Assembly (NCBI GenBank): GCA_019422905.1
Contig: JAHZCM010000064.1
Span: 1-10,967 of the forward strand
Direction of reading: 5' to 3'
DNA length: 10,967 nt
Source of the DNA: Oscillospiraceae bacterium
GTDB lineage: Bacteria > Bacillota > Clostridia > Oscillospirales > Acutalibacteraceae
Part shown: positions 1 through 7,865 of the stretch, in pieces
Layout: the number at the start of each line of letters is the position of its first letter
Numbering within the stretch: position 1 is the first letter of the stretch
Notes under the pieces: model-generated
The model's input: only the letters and a program-made list of their open reading frames with translations
What the model was told of the DNA's origin: nothing
Database searches by the model: none
Position numbers and translations under genes: made by a program

Positions 1-1178
1 GCCTCTTCATCCAACACAAGCACTTCGCGGATACCCCGGCGCTGCGCATAGTTGCGCGCCGCCTCCGCCGTCTCAAAAACGGAGCTTTCGCAGACCTTGC
101 CCGCAGCCGTCAGCTCCCGAATCAGAAGCTGGGCACGGATCTCATAGCCCTGCGGCGCATGGACCAGAACATCCGGCGTCGGCACATTCTCCATGTCCTC
201 GCTTTCCAGCAGCATGGCCGCCAGCGCGTCTACATCCGCCGCGAAGCCGATGGCGGGCATCGGCGCGTCGAACTGCTTCAATAGATTGTCATAGCGCCCG
301 CCCATCAGGACGGCGTCGCCGTGATTCTCCGTATAGGCGCTGAACACAACGCCGGTATAATAATCGTTGCGCTGGACAAGGCCGAAATCCACCATCAGGC
401 GGTCGCCGAGCCCCAGCGCCGAAAGCGCGCCGTACAGCGTGCGCATATAGCCGAGGGTTTCGGCCAGCGCCGGATGGCCCGCACAGAAGCGTTCAGCCTC
501 GGAAAAGACCTCTGCGCCGCCGAAAAGCCGCGGCAGCTTGCGGATTGCCTCCGTATACAGCGAAGGCGTGAGCGCATCCAGCATATCGCCGAGCGCCGCG
601 TAGTTCTTCGATTCGATGGTCAGCCGGATATCCTCTTTTTTGTCTGCGGAAACCGGCAGCTCATCCGCCAGCAGCTTGAAGAAGCGGGCGTTGCCCAGCT
701 CCAGACGGAAACGCTCCGTGCAGGCCGAAAGCGCGTCCACCGCCGTTGTGATGACCTCGATATCCGCCCGCAGCCCCGCGGCGCCCAAAAGTTCGATGCC
801 CGCCTGCACCGATTCGTCGCTGCGCCCGGAAAGATCCTTGCGGTTGCGGTAAACCGGCTGGTTGTAATAGAGCCGCACCGGCTTTTCCACGGACTGAAGC
901 CGCGTGGCCGTCAGCCGGGCGATCGGAAGCGTGAGGTCGGGGCGAAAGACGATCAGTCTGCCCTTGTTATCCGTCGATTTGTACATTTCATATTGCGGGA
1001 TCGCCGCATCCTCGGCGTCGAAAACATCGTAATACTCGATGCCGGGTGTGACGACCTCATTGTAACCGCGCATTTTAAACACCTGCGCAAGACGCTCGCT
1101 GACCGTGCGCTGCGCAAGACATTCCTCAAAAAGGATGTCCTTTGTCCCCTCCGGTGTAATTTTGTTGAAGCGTTTCAT
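1..1178 (-). CDS. hisZ: ATP phosphoribosyltransferase regulatory subunit HisZ (3' end cut by window edge)
   Basis: A class II histidyl-tRNA-synthetase-like protein that, in the family, has no aminoacylation role and instead pairs with the short form of HisG to make active, histidine-sensitive ATP phosphoribosyltransferase, the first step of histidine synthesis. 392 codons are visible and the frame is still open at base 1. Seen directly: an N-terminus of the KITPEGTKDIL type, motif 2 as FRPDLTLPIAR (residues 78-88), DESVQAGIELLG (121-132), and YYTGVVFSAYT (273-283) followed by GGRYDNLL (293-300). The FRPDLTxPIAR form and the lack of a normal HisS arginine/histidine motif set point to HisZ rather than HisS. 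The visible part past residue about 330 matches the C-terminal domain found in longer HisZ proteins. The ATG at 1178 is preceded by AAGGCGGTG three bases upstream, nearly the full anti-16S complement. It has its own promoter after polC and probably heads a his operon beyond the left edge, with hisG expected next. Confidence 0.9.
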   Translation of the reverse strand, partial: MKRFNKITPEGTKDILFEECLAQRTVSERLAQVFKMRGYNEVVTPGIEYYDVFDAEDAAIPQYEMYKSTDNKGRLIVFRPDLTLPIARLTATRLQSVEKPVRLYYNQPVYRNRKDLSGRSDESVQAGIELLGAAGLRADIEVITTAVDALSACTERFRLELGNARFFKLLADELPVSADKKEDIRLTIESKNYAALGDMLDALTPSLYTEAIRKLPRLFGGAEVFSEAERFCAGHPALAETLGYMRTLYGALSALGLGDRLMVDFGLVQRNDYYTGVVFSAYTENHGDAVLMGGRYDNLLKQFDAPMPAIGFAADVDALAAMLLESEDMENVPTPDVLVHAPQGYEIRAQLLIRELTAAGKVCESSVFETAEAARNYAQRRGIREVLVLDEE

Positions 1179-1181
1179 AAG

Positions 1182-1190
1182 CACCGCCTT
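1182..1190 (-). promoter_or_regulatory. Ribosome binding site of hisZ
   Basis: Minus strand reads AAGGCGGTG, which matches AAGGAGGTG in eight of nine bases. The GGCGG core ends five bases before the ATG at 1178. This supports the chosen hisZ start. Confidence 0.7.
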
Positions 1191-1215
1191 CGCTTTATCT
1201 AAGTAACGTGGTATA

Positions 1216-1244
1216 ATAATAGCACAAGCCAATACCGCTGTCAA
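1216..1244 (-). promoter_or_regulatory. Sigma-A-type promoter for hisZ
   Basis: On the minus strand an exact TTGACA (1244-1239) is followed by a 17-base spacer and TATTAT (1221-1216), one mismatch from the consensus -10. The bases just before it are TGC, making an extended -10 (TGn). Transcription should begin near 1209, giving a leader of only about 30 bases. That is too short to hold a T-box or a leader-peptide attenuator, so histidine control at this point would have to come from an operator or from HisG/HisZ feedback; no clear inverted repeat overlaps the promoter. Confidence 0.75.
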
Positions 1245-1270
1245 TCCTCTTTATCGCAGAAAGCCCATGA

Positions 1271-1297
1271 GCCGGCAGGAAGGCTTCCGTGTCCGGC
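1271..1297 (-). terminator. Hairpin after polC, possible but atypical terminator
   Basis: Minus-strand RNA can fold as GCCGG / CCGGC, a bulged A, CA/UG, a bulged C, GGAA/UUCC, with a GCC loop: eleven pairs with two single-base bulges. It begins two bases after the polC stop codon (TGA at 1301-1299). The bases that follow read TCATGGGCTTTC, so there is no U-run as in a normal intrinsic terminator. It may slow or protect the 3' end of the polC transcript, or terminate weakly; read-through into hisZ is possible. Confidence 0.35.
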
Positions 1298-1298
1298 A

Positions 1299-4200
1299 TC
1301 AGAACAGCGTCGTCTGGCTGCTGTCCGGCAGGTCCTGCAGCGCGCCCGCGCTCTTCAGCGTCTCAATGACCGCGCTCGATACCTTTGCGCGGCTCTGCAG
1401 CTCGTCGATGGAAATGAAATCCCCGCCGTCCCTGCACGCTTCGTACAGGCTGTGCGCCGCCGCCTCGCCGACGCCGGAAAGCGAAGAAAACGGCAGCCGG
1501 ATTTTTCCGTCCTCGACAAGGAACTTTTTCGCGTCGGATTTGTTCAGGTCGACCGGCAGCAGCTCAATGCCGCGCGCCAGCATTTCGTTGATAATCTGGA
1601 AGGTGGAATACTCCGCTTCCTCCTTCGCCGAGGCCTGCTTCTCCTTCATCTTTGCGTCGATTTCCTTCATGCGCCGCTGCACGGCAGCCCTGCCCTGCAC
1701 GGCGGTCGCGCCGTCAAAGTCCTCGCTGCGCACCGTAAAATATGCCGCGTAATACTCCACCGGGCGGTGTACCTTGTACCAGCCGAGACGGAGCGTCGAA
1801 ATCATGTACGCCGCGGCGTGCGCTTTCGGGAACATGTACTTGATCTTGTAGCAGGACTCGATGTACCAATCTGGCACGTCATGCGCTTTCATGGCGGCAA
1901 TATGCTCCTGTGTGAAGAGCTTTTTTGCGTTGCCCTTACGCGTGATCTCCATGATCTTGAACGCCATCTTCGGCTCAAGCCCCTTTAAGAGCAGGTATGT
2001 CATGATGCTGTCGCGCGTGCCGATTACCGTGGAAATCGTGCAGGTACCGTTCTTGATGAGGTCCTGCGCATTGCCGAGCCAGACATCCGTACCGTGGGAA
2101 AGGCCGGAAATCTGCAAAAGGTCGGAAAAGGTTTTCGGCTGGGAATCGATCAGCATCTGGCGGACAAACGACGTGCCGCATTCCGGCAGCGAAAACGTGC
2201 CGGTCTGCGAGCCGATATCCTCCGGCGTGACGCCGAGCGCCTCGGTGGACGTAAACAGCGACATAACCTCCGGGTCGCTCATGGAAACCTTCATGACCGG
2301 GATGCCGGTATAGTCCTCAAGATAGCGGTAGATCGTCGGCACGTCGTGCCCCAGCTCGTCGAGCTTGCAGATCGTGTCGTGGATGGAATGAAAGTCGAAG
2401 TGCGTCGTGATGTTATCGGAGTTCTGGTCGTTCGCCGGGTGCTGCACCGGGCAGAAATCGTAGACCTCCTTGCCCTTGGGCACGACGACCATGCCGCCCG
2501 GATGCTGGCCCGTTGTGCGCTTAATGCCGGTGCAGGCGATGGAAAGCCGCTTCTCCTCCGCTTTATGCAGCGTCCGGCCGCGCTCCTCCGCGTATTTCTT
2601 CACATAGCCGAACGCGGTCTTGTCCGCAACCGTCGCTATGGTGCCGGCCTTAAAGACGTTTTCACGCCCGAACAGCGTCTCCGTGTAGCGGTGCGCGCCG
2701 CTCTGGTATTCGCCGGAGAAATTCAGGTCGATATCCGGCGTCTTGTCGCCGTCAAAGCCGAGGAACGTCTCAAACGGAATCGTGTGTCCGTCGCGGTCGA
2801 GATCCTCGCCGCAGCGCGGGCACTTCTTGGGCGGCAGGTCAAAGCCGGAAAGGACGGAGCCGTCCGTGACAAACTCACTGTACTTGCATTTCGGGCAGAT
2901 GTAATGCGGCTCAAGCGGGTTGACCTCCGAAATGCCGGACATGGTCGCAACAAACGACGAGCCGACCGAGCCTCGCGAGCCGACGAGATAGCCGTGCGCC
3001 TCGCTGTCCGCCACGAGCTTCTGCGCCGTCATGTACAGCACCGAGAAGCCGTGCTTGTTGATGGAGCCAAGCTCGCGCTTCAGCCGCTTTTCGACGATTT
3101 CCGGCAGCGGGTCGCCGTATTTCTCCTTGGTGCGCGCCCATGTGATCGAATTCAGTTGCTCCTCCGCGCCGTCGATAAACGGCGGAAAAACGCCCTCCGG
3201 GATCGGGCGGATCTCCTCGATCATGTCCGCAATCTTATTCGGATTGGTCACGACGACCTCATACGCCTTTTTCGCGCCGAGATACTCGAATTCCTTCAGC
3301 ATTTCGTCGGTCGTGCGCATGTAGAGCGGCGCCTGCTCGTCCGCATCGGAAAAGCCCTGCCCCGCCATCAGGATCGCGCGGCCCGCGGCGTCCTTCGGGT
3401 CCTTAAAATGCACGTCGCCCGTCGCGACAACCGGTTTTTTCAGGCGCTCGCCGAGCTTCACAATCGTGCGGTTATACTCCTTGAGCTGCTCCACGTCGCA
3501 GGAGCCGTTGCGCACCATGAACATGTTGTTTCCGAGCGGCTGAATCTCCAGATAATCGTAATAGGCGGCGATCTCCATGAGCTTTTCCCACGGCTCGCCC
3601 CGCGTGATCGCGCGGAACAGCTCGCCCGCCTCGCAGGCCGAGCCGAGAATCAGGCCCTCCCGGTGCTTATCGAGCACGCTTTTCGGCGTGCGCGGGCGCT
3701 TATAGAAATAGTCGAGGTGCCCGTACGAAATCAGCTTGTACAGGTTTTTCAGGCCGACAAGATTCTTTACCAGGATGATCTGGTGGTAGGTCGGCAGCTT
3801 TTTCGCATCGCCGCCCGCAAGCGCCGTATTGATGTCCCGCACCGACGCAGAACCGAAATCGTCCTTTAAGCGCTGGATCAGGTTGAGGAAAATCTCACCG
3901 AGCACCGCCGCATCGTCGCACGCGCGGTGGTGGTTGAAGGGCTTGAGCTTCAAATACTTCGCCACCGTGTCGAGCTTGCAGTTTTTGATGTCCCTGAGCA
4001 TCGCGCGGCACATCGCGACCGTATCGATATACACATATGGGAATTTCATTTCATGCCGGCCGCACGCCGCGCGCAGGAAGGACGTGTCAAAGCTCGCGTT
4101 GTGCGCGACAAGGATCGCATCCTCTCCGCAGAATTCAAAAAACGCTCTGACCGCTTCCTCCTCCTTCGGCGCCCCCTGCACCATTTCATCCGTGATGCCG

Positions 4201-5636
4201 GTCAGCTCGGTGATTTTCGCCGGAATCGGCTTTTCCGGATCGACAAAGGTATTGAAGCGCTCGGTCACTTCCCCGTTATGTATGCGCACCGCGCCGATCT
4301 CGGTGATGCGCTCGGCATTCGGGGAAAGGCCGGTGGTTTCCAGATCAAAGCAGATGAAGTCCGTGTCGAGTGGTGCGTCCGTCTCTCCGGTAACGGCGGG
4401 CACGAGATCGTTGACAAAATAGCTCTCCACACCGTAGATGACCTTGAAATCGCCGCCGCCCTTTTTGATTTTGAGCCATGCGTTCATCGCATCCGGGAAT
4501 GCCTGCGCCACGCCGTGATCCGTGATGGCAATCGCCTTCTGCCCCCATTGATAGGCCTGGTTGATGAGGTCGCCCGCCGGCGTCATGCCGTCCATGGCGG
4601 ACATATTCGTGTGCAGATGCAGCTCCACGCGCTTCTCCTTTGCGCTGTCCACAATCTCCACCATTTCCGCGCGCGCAATCGTGTTCGGCCGCATGACGTT
4701 CTCGCGGTCATACTTATCGTATTCGACGGAGCCGGTGACGAGCAGCGCCGTACCCTTCTTGATCGCGTCGATCTTCGAGCAGTCGTTCGACGCCTGAATC
4801 AGTTTTAAAGTGATCGAATTCGTGTAGTCGGTGATGTCGATGGAGTAGATTTTGCGCGTGCCGTCGCGCGTTTCGCGCGCTTCTATGTCGAAAACCTCGC
4901 CCCATATCGTAACGCGCCCGGCCTCGATTGTCGCCTCGCTGATCGGGATCGGCTCCTTTTTCGGAAGGTTGCCGAGAATCGGGCGCGCCGTTTCGAGAAT
5001 GATCTGCGGCATCAGCATCTTGCCCTCGCGTACGCTGACGCGGCGCTTCGCGGCGCGCTCCTTCATGGCGGCCTCGTAGCGCTCCACTTCCTCGACAACC
5101 GCCGCACGCGCGCGCTTTTCCTCCTCGATGTGAAGCCTTTCGATAACAGATTCATCGCCGCTCTCAAGACTGGTTTTGCCGGTAAACACAACCTTGACCG
5201 GCACGCCGAACCATTCGCGGACGGTCTCGCTGATCTTCACATCCGTCTGCCGCTTTTCAAGCAGCTCCGCGCCGCCGTGGAACAGTGTGATCGTCAGCTT
5301 TTCTCCCTGAATATCCGCCGTACAGTCGCGGAAGGTGCCGTTCAGGCTCGCGTCCAGCTCGCGCACACGCTCGAGCACGGCAGGCAGGCAGTCCGCAGAC
5401 CACTGTTCCGCCGGGAAGCGCGGCGAAAGCTCCACACGCATGCCGGGCAGGATTTTATCATGCAGCTTTTCATGCAGCGCGCGCAGCTCGCTGTATGGCG
5501 TAAAACGCGGAAAGACTGTGCGGATACGCACAGTCTGCTTCTCGCGGTAAATCTCAATTTTTTCGATCCGGCCCGCGGCCAGATTTTCACTTGCCGGAAT
5601 CCCGGCGCTTTTCAGCAAATCACCTATCGTTTTCAA
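1299..5636 (-). CDS. polC: DNA polymerase III alpha subunit, PolC type (Gram-positive)
   Basis: Main replicative DNA polymerase of Firmicutes, with built-in 3'-5' proofreading. From the TTG at 5636 it has 1445 residues, normal for PolC. Domains in order: N-terminal region (1-225), OB fold (about 240-330), PHP domain beginning with HLHTNMSAMDG (340-350), an inserted DEDDh exonuclease (DLE at D431/E433, HNASFD with D517, HRACDD with H570/D575), the rest of PHP (ATGDVHF near 738-744), and the polymerase core. The core carries a four-cysteine zinc site (C914, C917, C939, C942), PDIDLNFS with catalytic D968/D970, a likely third aspartate D1081, and HPGGMVV (1045-1051). The C-terminus QTTLF fits the beta-clamp binding motif QxxLF. 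Start choice: TTG at 5636 has AGGGG eight bases upstream. A GTG at 5684 in the same frame would add 16 residues not typical of the family, though a weaker AGGCGG lies before it. Last gene of the frr-polC cluster, 55 bases after ispG. Confidence 0.97.
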   Translation of the reverse strand: MKTIGDLLKSAGIPASENLAAGRIEKIEIYREKQTVRIRTVFPRFTPYSELRALHEKLHDKILPGMRVELSPRFPAEQWSADCLPAVLERVRELDASLNGTFRDCTADIQGEKLTITLFHGGAELLEKRQTDVKISETVREWFGVPVKVVFTGKTSLESGDESVIERLHIEEEKRARAAVVEEVERYEAAMKERAAKRRVSVREGKMLMPQIILETARPILGNLPKKEPIPISEATIEAGRVTIWGEVFDIEARETRDGTRKIYSIDITDYTNSITLKLIQASNDCSKIDAIKKGTALLVTGSVEYDKYDRENVMRPNTIARAEMVEIVDSAKEKRVELHLHTNMSAMDGMTPAGDLINQAYQWGQKAIAITDHGVAQAFPDAMNAWLKIKKGGGDFKVIYGVESYFVNDLVPAVTGETDAPLDTDFICFDLETTGLSPNAERITEIGAVRIHNGEVTERFNTFVDPEKPIPAKITELTGITDEMVQGAPKEEEAVRAFFEFCGEDAILVAHNASFDTSFLRAACGRHEMKFPYVYIDTVAMCRAMLRDIKNCKLDTVAKYLKLKPFNHHRACDDAAVLGEIFLNLIQRLKDDFGSASVRDINTALAGGDAKKLPTYHQIILVKNLVGLKNLYKLISYGHLDYFYKRPRTPKSVLDKHREGLILGSACEAGELFRAITRGEPWEKLMEIAAYYDYLEIQPLGNNMFMVRNGSCDVEQLKEYNRTIVKLGERLKKPVVATGDVHFKDPKDAAGRAILMAGQGFSDADEQAPLYMRTTDEMLKEFEYLGAKKAYEVVVTNPNKIADMIEEIRPIPEGVFPPFIDGAEEQLNSITWARTKEKYGDPLPEIVEKRLKRELGSINKHGFSVLYMTAQKLVADSEAHGYLVGSRGSVGSSFVATMSGISEVNPLEPHYICPKCKYSEFVTDGSVLSGFDLPPKKCPRCGEDLDRDGHTIPFETFLGFDGDKTPDIDLNFSGEYQSGAHRYTETLFGRENVFKAGTIATVADKTAFGYVKKYAEERGRTLHKAEEKRLSIACTGIKRTTGQHPGGMVVVPKGKEVYDFCPVQHPANDQNSDNITTHFDFHSIHDTICKLDELGHDVPTIYRYLEDYTGIPVMKVSMSDPEVMSLFTSTEALGVTPEDIGSQTGTFSLPECGTSFVRQMLIDSQPKTFSDLLQISGLSHGTDVWLGNAQDLIKNGTCTISTVIGTRDSIMTYLLLKGLEPKMAFKIMEITRKGNAKKLFTQEHIAAMKAHDVPDWYIESCYKIKYMFPKAHAAAYMISTLRLGWYKVHRPVEYYAAYFTVRSEDFDGATAVQGRAAVQRRMKEIDAKMKEKQASAKEEAEYSTFQIINEMLARGIELLPVDLNKSDAKKFLVEDGKIRLPFSSLSGVGEAAAHSLYEACRDGGDFISIDELQSRAKVSSAVIETLKSAGALQDLPDSSQTTLF

Positions 5637-5644
5637 ATGCAATT

Positions 5645-5649
5645 CCCCT
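5645..5649 (-). promoter_or_regulatory. Ribosome binding site that decides the polC start
   Basis: Minus strand AGGGG, eight bases before TTG at 5636. It lies inside the reading frame if polC began at GTG 5684, so its presence favours the shorter protein. In-frame TTG at 5642 is only two bases away from it and is unlikely to be used. Confidence 0.6.
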
Positions 5650-5691
5650 ATGTAAGCAGGCTCGTATATGCCCGGCCGGCACACCGCCGCC

Positions 5692-6735
5692 TCAGATCTT
5701 TTCGACTTCCTCCAGCAGCGCCTCGAGCAGACCGCTCTCCGGCACCTTGCGGACGCATTTGCCCTTTTTGAAAATCAGGCCCTCACCGTTGCCGCCGGTA
5801 ACGCCGATATCCGCCTCGCGCGCCTCGCCCGGGCCGTTGACGACGCAGCCCATCACCGCGACCGTGATATCCTTATCGACGTGCTCAAGCGCCGCCTCTA
5901 CGCGGTTGGCAAGGCCGATCAGGTCGATGCGCGTCCTGCCGCAGGTTGGGCAGGAGACGAAATGCACGCCGCCCAGCATACCCAGCGCCCGCAGGATATC
6001 GCGTCCCGTTCGGATTTCCTCTGTGGGGTCGGCCGTCAGCGAAACGCGCAGGGTATCGCCGATGCCGCGCTGCAAAAGACTGCCGATGCCAATCGCCGAT
6101 TTCACGACGCCCATGCGCAGCGTGCCGGTCTCGGTCACGCCGAGGTGCAGCGGATAATCGCAGCGCTCGGCAATCCGCTCATAGGCCTGGATATTCGTAT
6201 CTACCGACGAAGACTTGAGCGAGATCACGATATCGGTGAAATCAAATTTTTCAAGAAGCGACGCATGGTAGAGCGCGCTCTCGCACAGCGCCTCCGCCGT
6301 CGGCGCGCCGTATTTCGCAAGGATCGATTTCTCCACCGAGCCGGAATTGACGCCGATGCGGATCGGGATTTTCTTTTCGCGGCAGATATCTGCCACGGCC
6401 TTCACGCGGTCATCGCCGCCGATATTGCCCGGATTGATGCGGATTTTATCGACGCCCGCATGCGCTGCCTCCAGCGCGAGCTTATAATCAAAATGAATGT
6501 CCGCGACAAGCGGAATCGAAATTTTTTCCTTGATGGCGGGAATCAGCCGCACCGCGTCCATATCCGGAATCGCAGCGCGGAGAATCTGGCAGCCCGCCTT
6601 TTCGAGCGCAACCGCCTGCCGGACGCTGCCCTCTATATCCGTGGAGGGCACGTTGAGCATCGACTGCACCGTGACCGGCGCGCCGCCGCCGATTTTGACA
6701 TTGCCCGCCACAACCTGTTTTGAAATCCGTTTCAT
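5692..6735 (-). CDS. ispG: 4-hydroxy-3-methylbut-2-en-1-yl diphosphate synthase (flavodoxin/ferredoxin)
   Basis: Catalyses the reductive ring opening of MEcPP to HMBPP, the penultimate step of the MEP isoprenoid pathway, using a [4Fe-4S] cluster. 347 residues, the usual size of the short bacterial form with no large insert. Seen: TIM-barrel N-terminal part with VTVQSM (21-26), PLVADIHFD (75-83), KIRINPGNIG (97-106) and LHLGVTETG (196-204); then the cluster domain with SCPTCGRT (C262, C265) and MGCVVNGPGEA (C297, E304). All three cluster cysteines and the glutamate expected as fourth ligand are present. The stretch after VQSM reads LNVPSTD where most family members have TNTxT. Start: ATG at 6735 with AAAGGGGA about 11 bases upstream. 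It follows rseP by 25 bases and precedes polC by 55 bases, taking the place occupied by proS in Bacillus. Confidence 0.97.
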   Translation of the reverse strand: MKRISKQVVAGNVKIGGGAPVTVQSMLNVPSTDIEGSVRQAVALEKAGCQILRAAIPDMDAVRLIPAIKEKISIPLVADIHFDYKLALEAAHAGVDKIRINPGNIGGDDRVKAVADICREKKIPIRIGVNSGSVEKSILAKYGAPTAEALCESALYHASLLEKFDFTDIVISLKSSSVDTNIQAYERIAERCDYPLHLGVTETGTLRMGVVKSAIGIGSLLQRGIGDTLRVSLTADPTEEIRTGRDILRALGMLGGVHFVSCPTCGRTRIDLIGLANRVEAALEHVDKDITVAVMGCVVNGPGEAREADIGVTGGNGEGLIFKKGKCVRKVPESGLLEALLEEVEKI

Positions 6736-6760
6736 GCTTTGACCATTCCCCTTTCAGCGC

Positions 6761-7852
6761 CTAACCGCCTGTGACAATGCGCGCGATGTCGTTAAACGTG
6801 ACGGCGATCATCAGGCAGATGAGCAGCGCAAAGCCGCCCGCATGCACCCAGCGCTCATAGCGCGGCGGAACGGGCCGCCGGCAGATTGCCTCGATCAGCA
6901 GGAACACCAGCCTGCCGCCGTCCAGCGCCGGAAGCGGGAGCAGGTTTACGATGCCGAGGTTCACCGAAATGATCAGCATCATGTAAAGGATATTGTTGAC
7001 CGCATCGCCGAAGCCGCTCTTGAGGCCGGCACTCGCCACCTGCGTGACGGCCTGCGCTGTGCCGACAGGGCCTGCCATCTCATTGAAGCCGAAGCGTCCG
7101 GTGACAAGGCCGATCAGGCTTTCAAACACCATGCGCGCCGTGGAAATCGTATCTGCAAAGGACTTTTGAATCAGCGTCCAAAGATTTTTTTCCTGCCCGA
7201 CCACGTAAAAATCCAAAACCACATGCCGCTTTCCGTCAACCGACTCCGACATATTGACGGTGAGGCCGTCAAAGCGAATCGTCTCGCCCTGCCGCTTCAC
7301 GACCAAATCGATCTCCGTCGTGTCCCCCGTCACGTCCAGCGACGCCAGACTCAGCGCAAAGGACAGGTCCTGGTCGGTATATACTGCGTAATCGTTGATG
7401 GAGGTAATCACGTCGCCCGCCTGCACGCCCGCCTTTTCCAGCGCGGAATCCTCGGCAAACTTTGAGATCTGCGTTGTGGCATACACGCTTTCCTGCCCGC
7501 GCAGAATCATCATCATCACGATGGCGAGCAGGATATTCATGATGCCGCCCGCGGCGATAACGATGATGCGCTGCCAGACCGGACGGTTTCCGAAAGCGTG
7601 CGGATCATCGCTTTTTTCATCTTCGCCCTCCATCGCGCAGTACCCGCCGATCGGCAGGAGCCGCAGCGCATACTGCGTCTCTCCGCGCGTGAAGGAAAAA
7701 AGCTTCGGCCCCATGCCGATGGCAAATTCATTGACGCGCACGTGGCTGAGCTTTGCCGTAAAAAAGTGGCCGAATTCGTGGATGAAGATAATCAATCCGA
7801 ACAGCAATACGCCAATGATGGCGAGCAACACACCCTGCAAAACCGTGTTCAA
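6761..7852 (-). CDS. rseP: Site-2 intramembrane zinc metalloprotease, RseP/RasP family
   Basis: Cuts transmembrane segments inside the membrane. In the family it degrades anti-sigma factors after a first cut, as well as remnant signal peptides; the substrate here cannot be read from sequence. From TTG at 7852 it is 363 residues. Seen: first membrane helix with HEFGH (H25, E26, H29, zinc ligands and catalytic glutamate), FAIGMGPKLFSF (43-54), LPIGGYCAMEGE (66-77), second helix (about 96-117), one PDZ domain (about 125-195), NEMAGPVGTAQA (257-268), third helix with NLLPLPALDGGRL (303-315; D311 is the third zinc ligand) and a final helix (about 338-355). Start: an in-frame ATG at 8044 would bury the start in dxr and add 64 non-homologous residues. 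TTG at 7852 has AAGGGG seven bases upstream and gives a normal N-terminus. The gap to dxr is 13 bases, so translation may be coupled. Confidence 0.95.
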   Translation of the reverse strand: MNTVLQGVLLAIIGVLLFGLIIFIHEFGHFFTAKLSHVRVNEFAIGMGPKLFSFTRGETQYALRLLPIGGYCAMEGEDEKSDDPHAFGNRPVWQRIIVIAAGGIMNILLAIVMMMILRGQESVYATTQISKFAEDSALEKAGVQAGDVITSINDYAVYTDQDLSFALSLASLDVTGDTTEIDLVVKRQGETIRFDGLTVNMSESVDGKRHVVLDFYVVGQEKNLWTLIQKSFADTISTARMVFESLIGLVTGRFGFNEMAGPVGTAQAVTQVASAGLKSGFGDAVNNILYMMLIISVNLGIVNLLPLPALDGGRLVFLLIEAICRRPVPPRYERWVHAGGFALLICLMIAVTFNDIARIVTGG

Positions 7853-7859
7853 AGCGACA

Positions 7860-7865
7860 CCCCTT
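7860..7865 (-). promoter_or_regulatory. Ribosome binding site that decides the rseP TTG start
   Basis: Minus strand AAGGGG directly after the dxr stop codon, seven bases before TTG at 7852. No ATG or GTG in the rseP frame lies nearby, so this site is the main support for a UUG start. Confidence 0.7.

Noticed and set aside
1..1178. Histidyl-tRNA synthetase (hisS) as the identity of the leftmost gene
   Set aside because: Motif 2 is FRPDLTLPIAR, the HisZ form, and the arginine/glutamate pattern of HisS motif 2 and the normal histidine-binding set are not present.
321..1202. A 293-residue plus-strand open frame at the left side
   Set aside because: Antisense to hisZ, which runs to the window edge. 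The hisZ reading has clear class II synthetase-like motifs; this one has none.
2094..3869. A 591-residue plus-strand open frame
   Set aside because: It lies wholly antisense to polC, whose frame has full domain conservation. The translation is arginine/histidine/leucine/aspartate-rich low-complexity sequence typical of the complement of GC-rich codons, with no recognisable domain.
5668..6723. A 351-residue plus-strand open frame
   Set aside because: Antisense shadow of ispG with the same composition signs; no family resemblance and no ribosome site seen.
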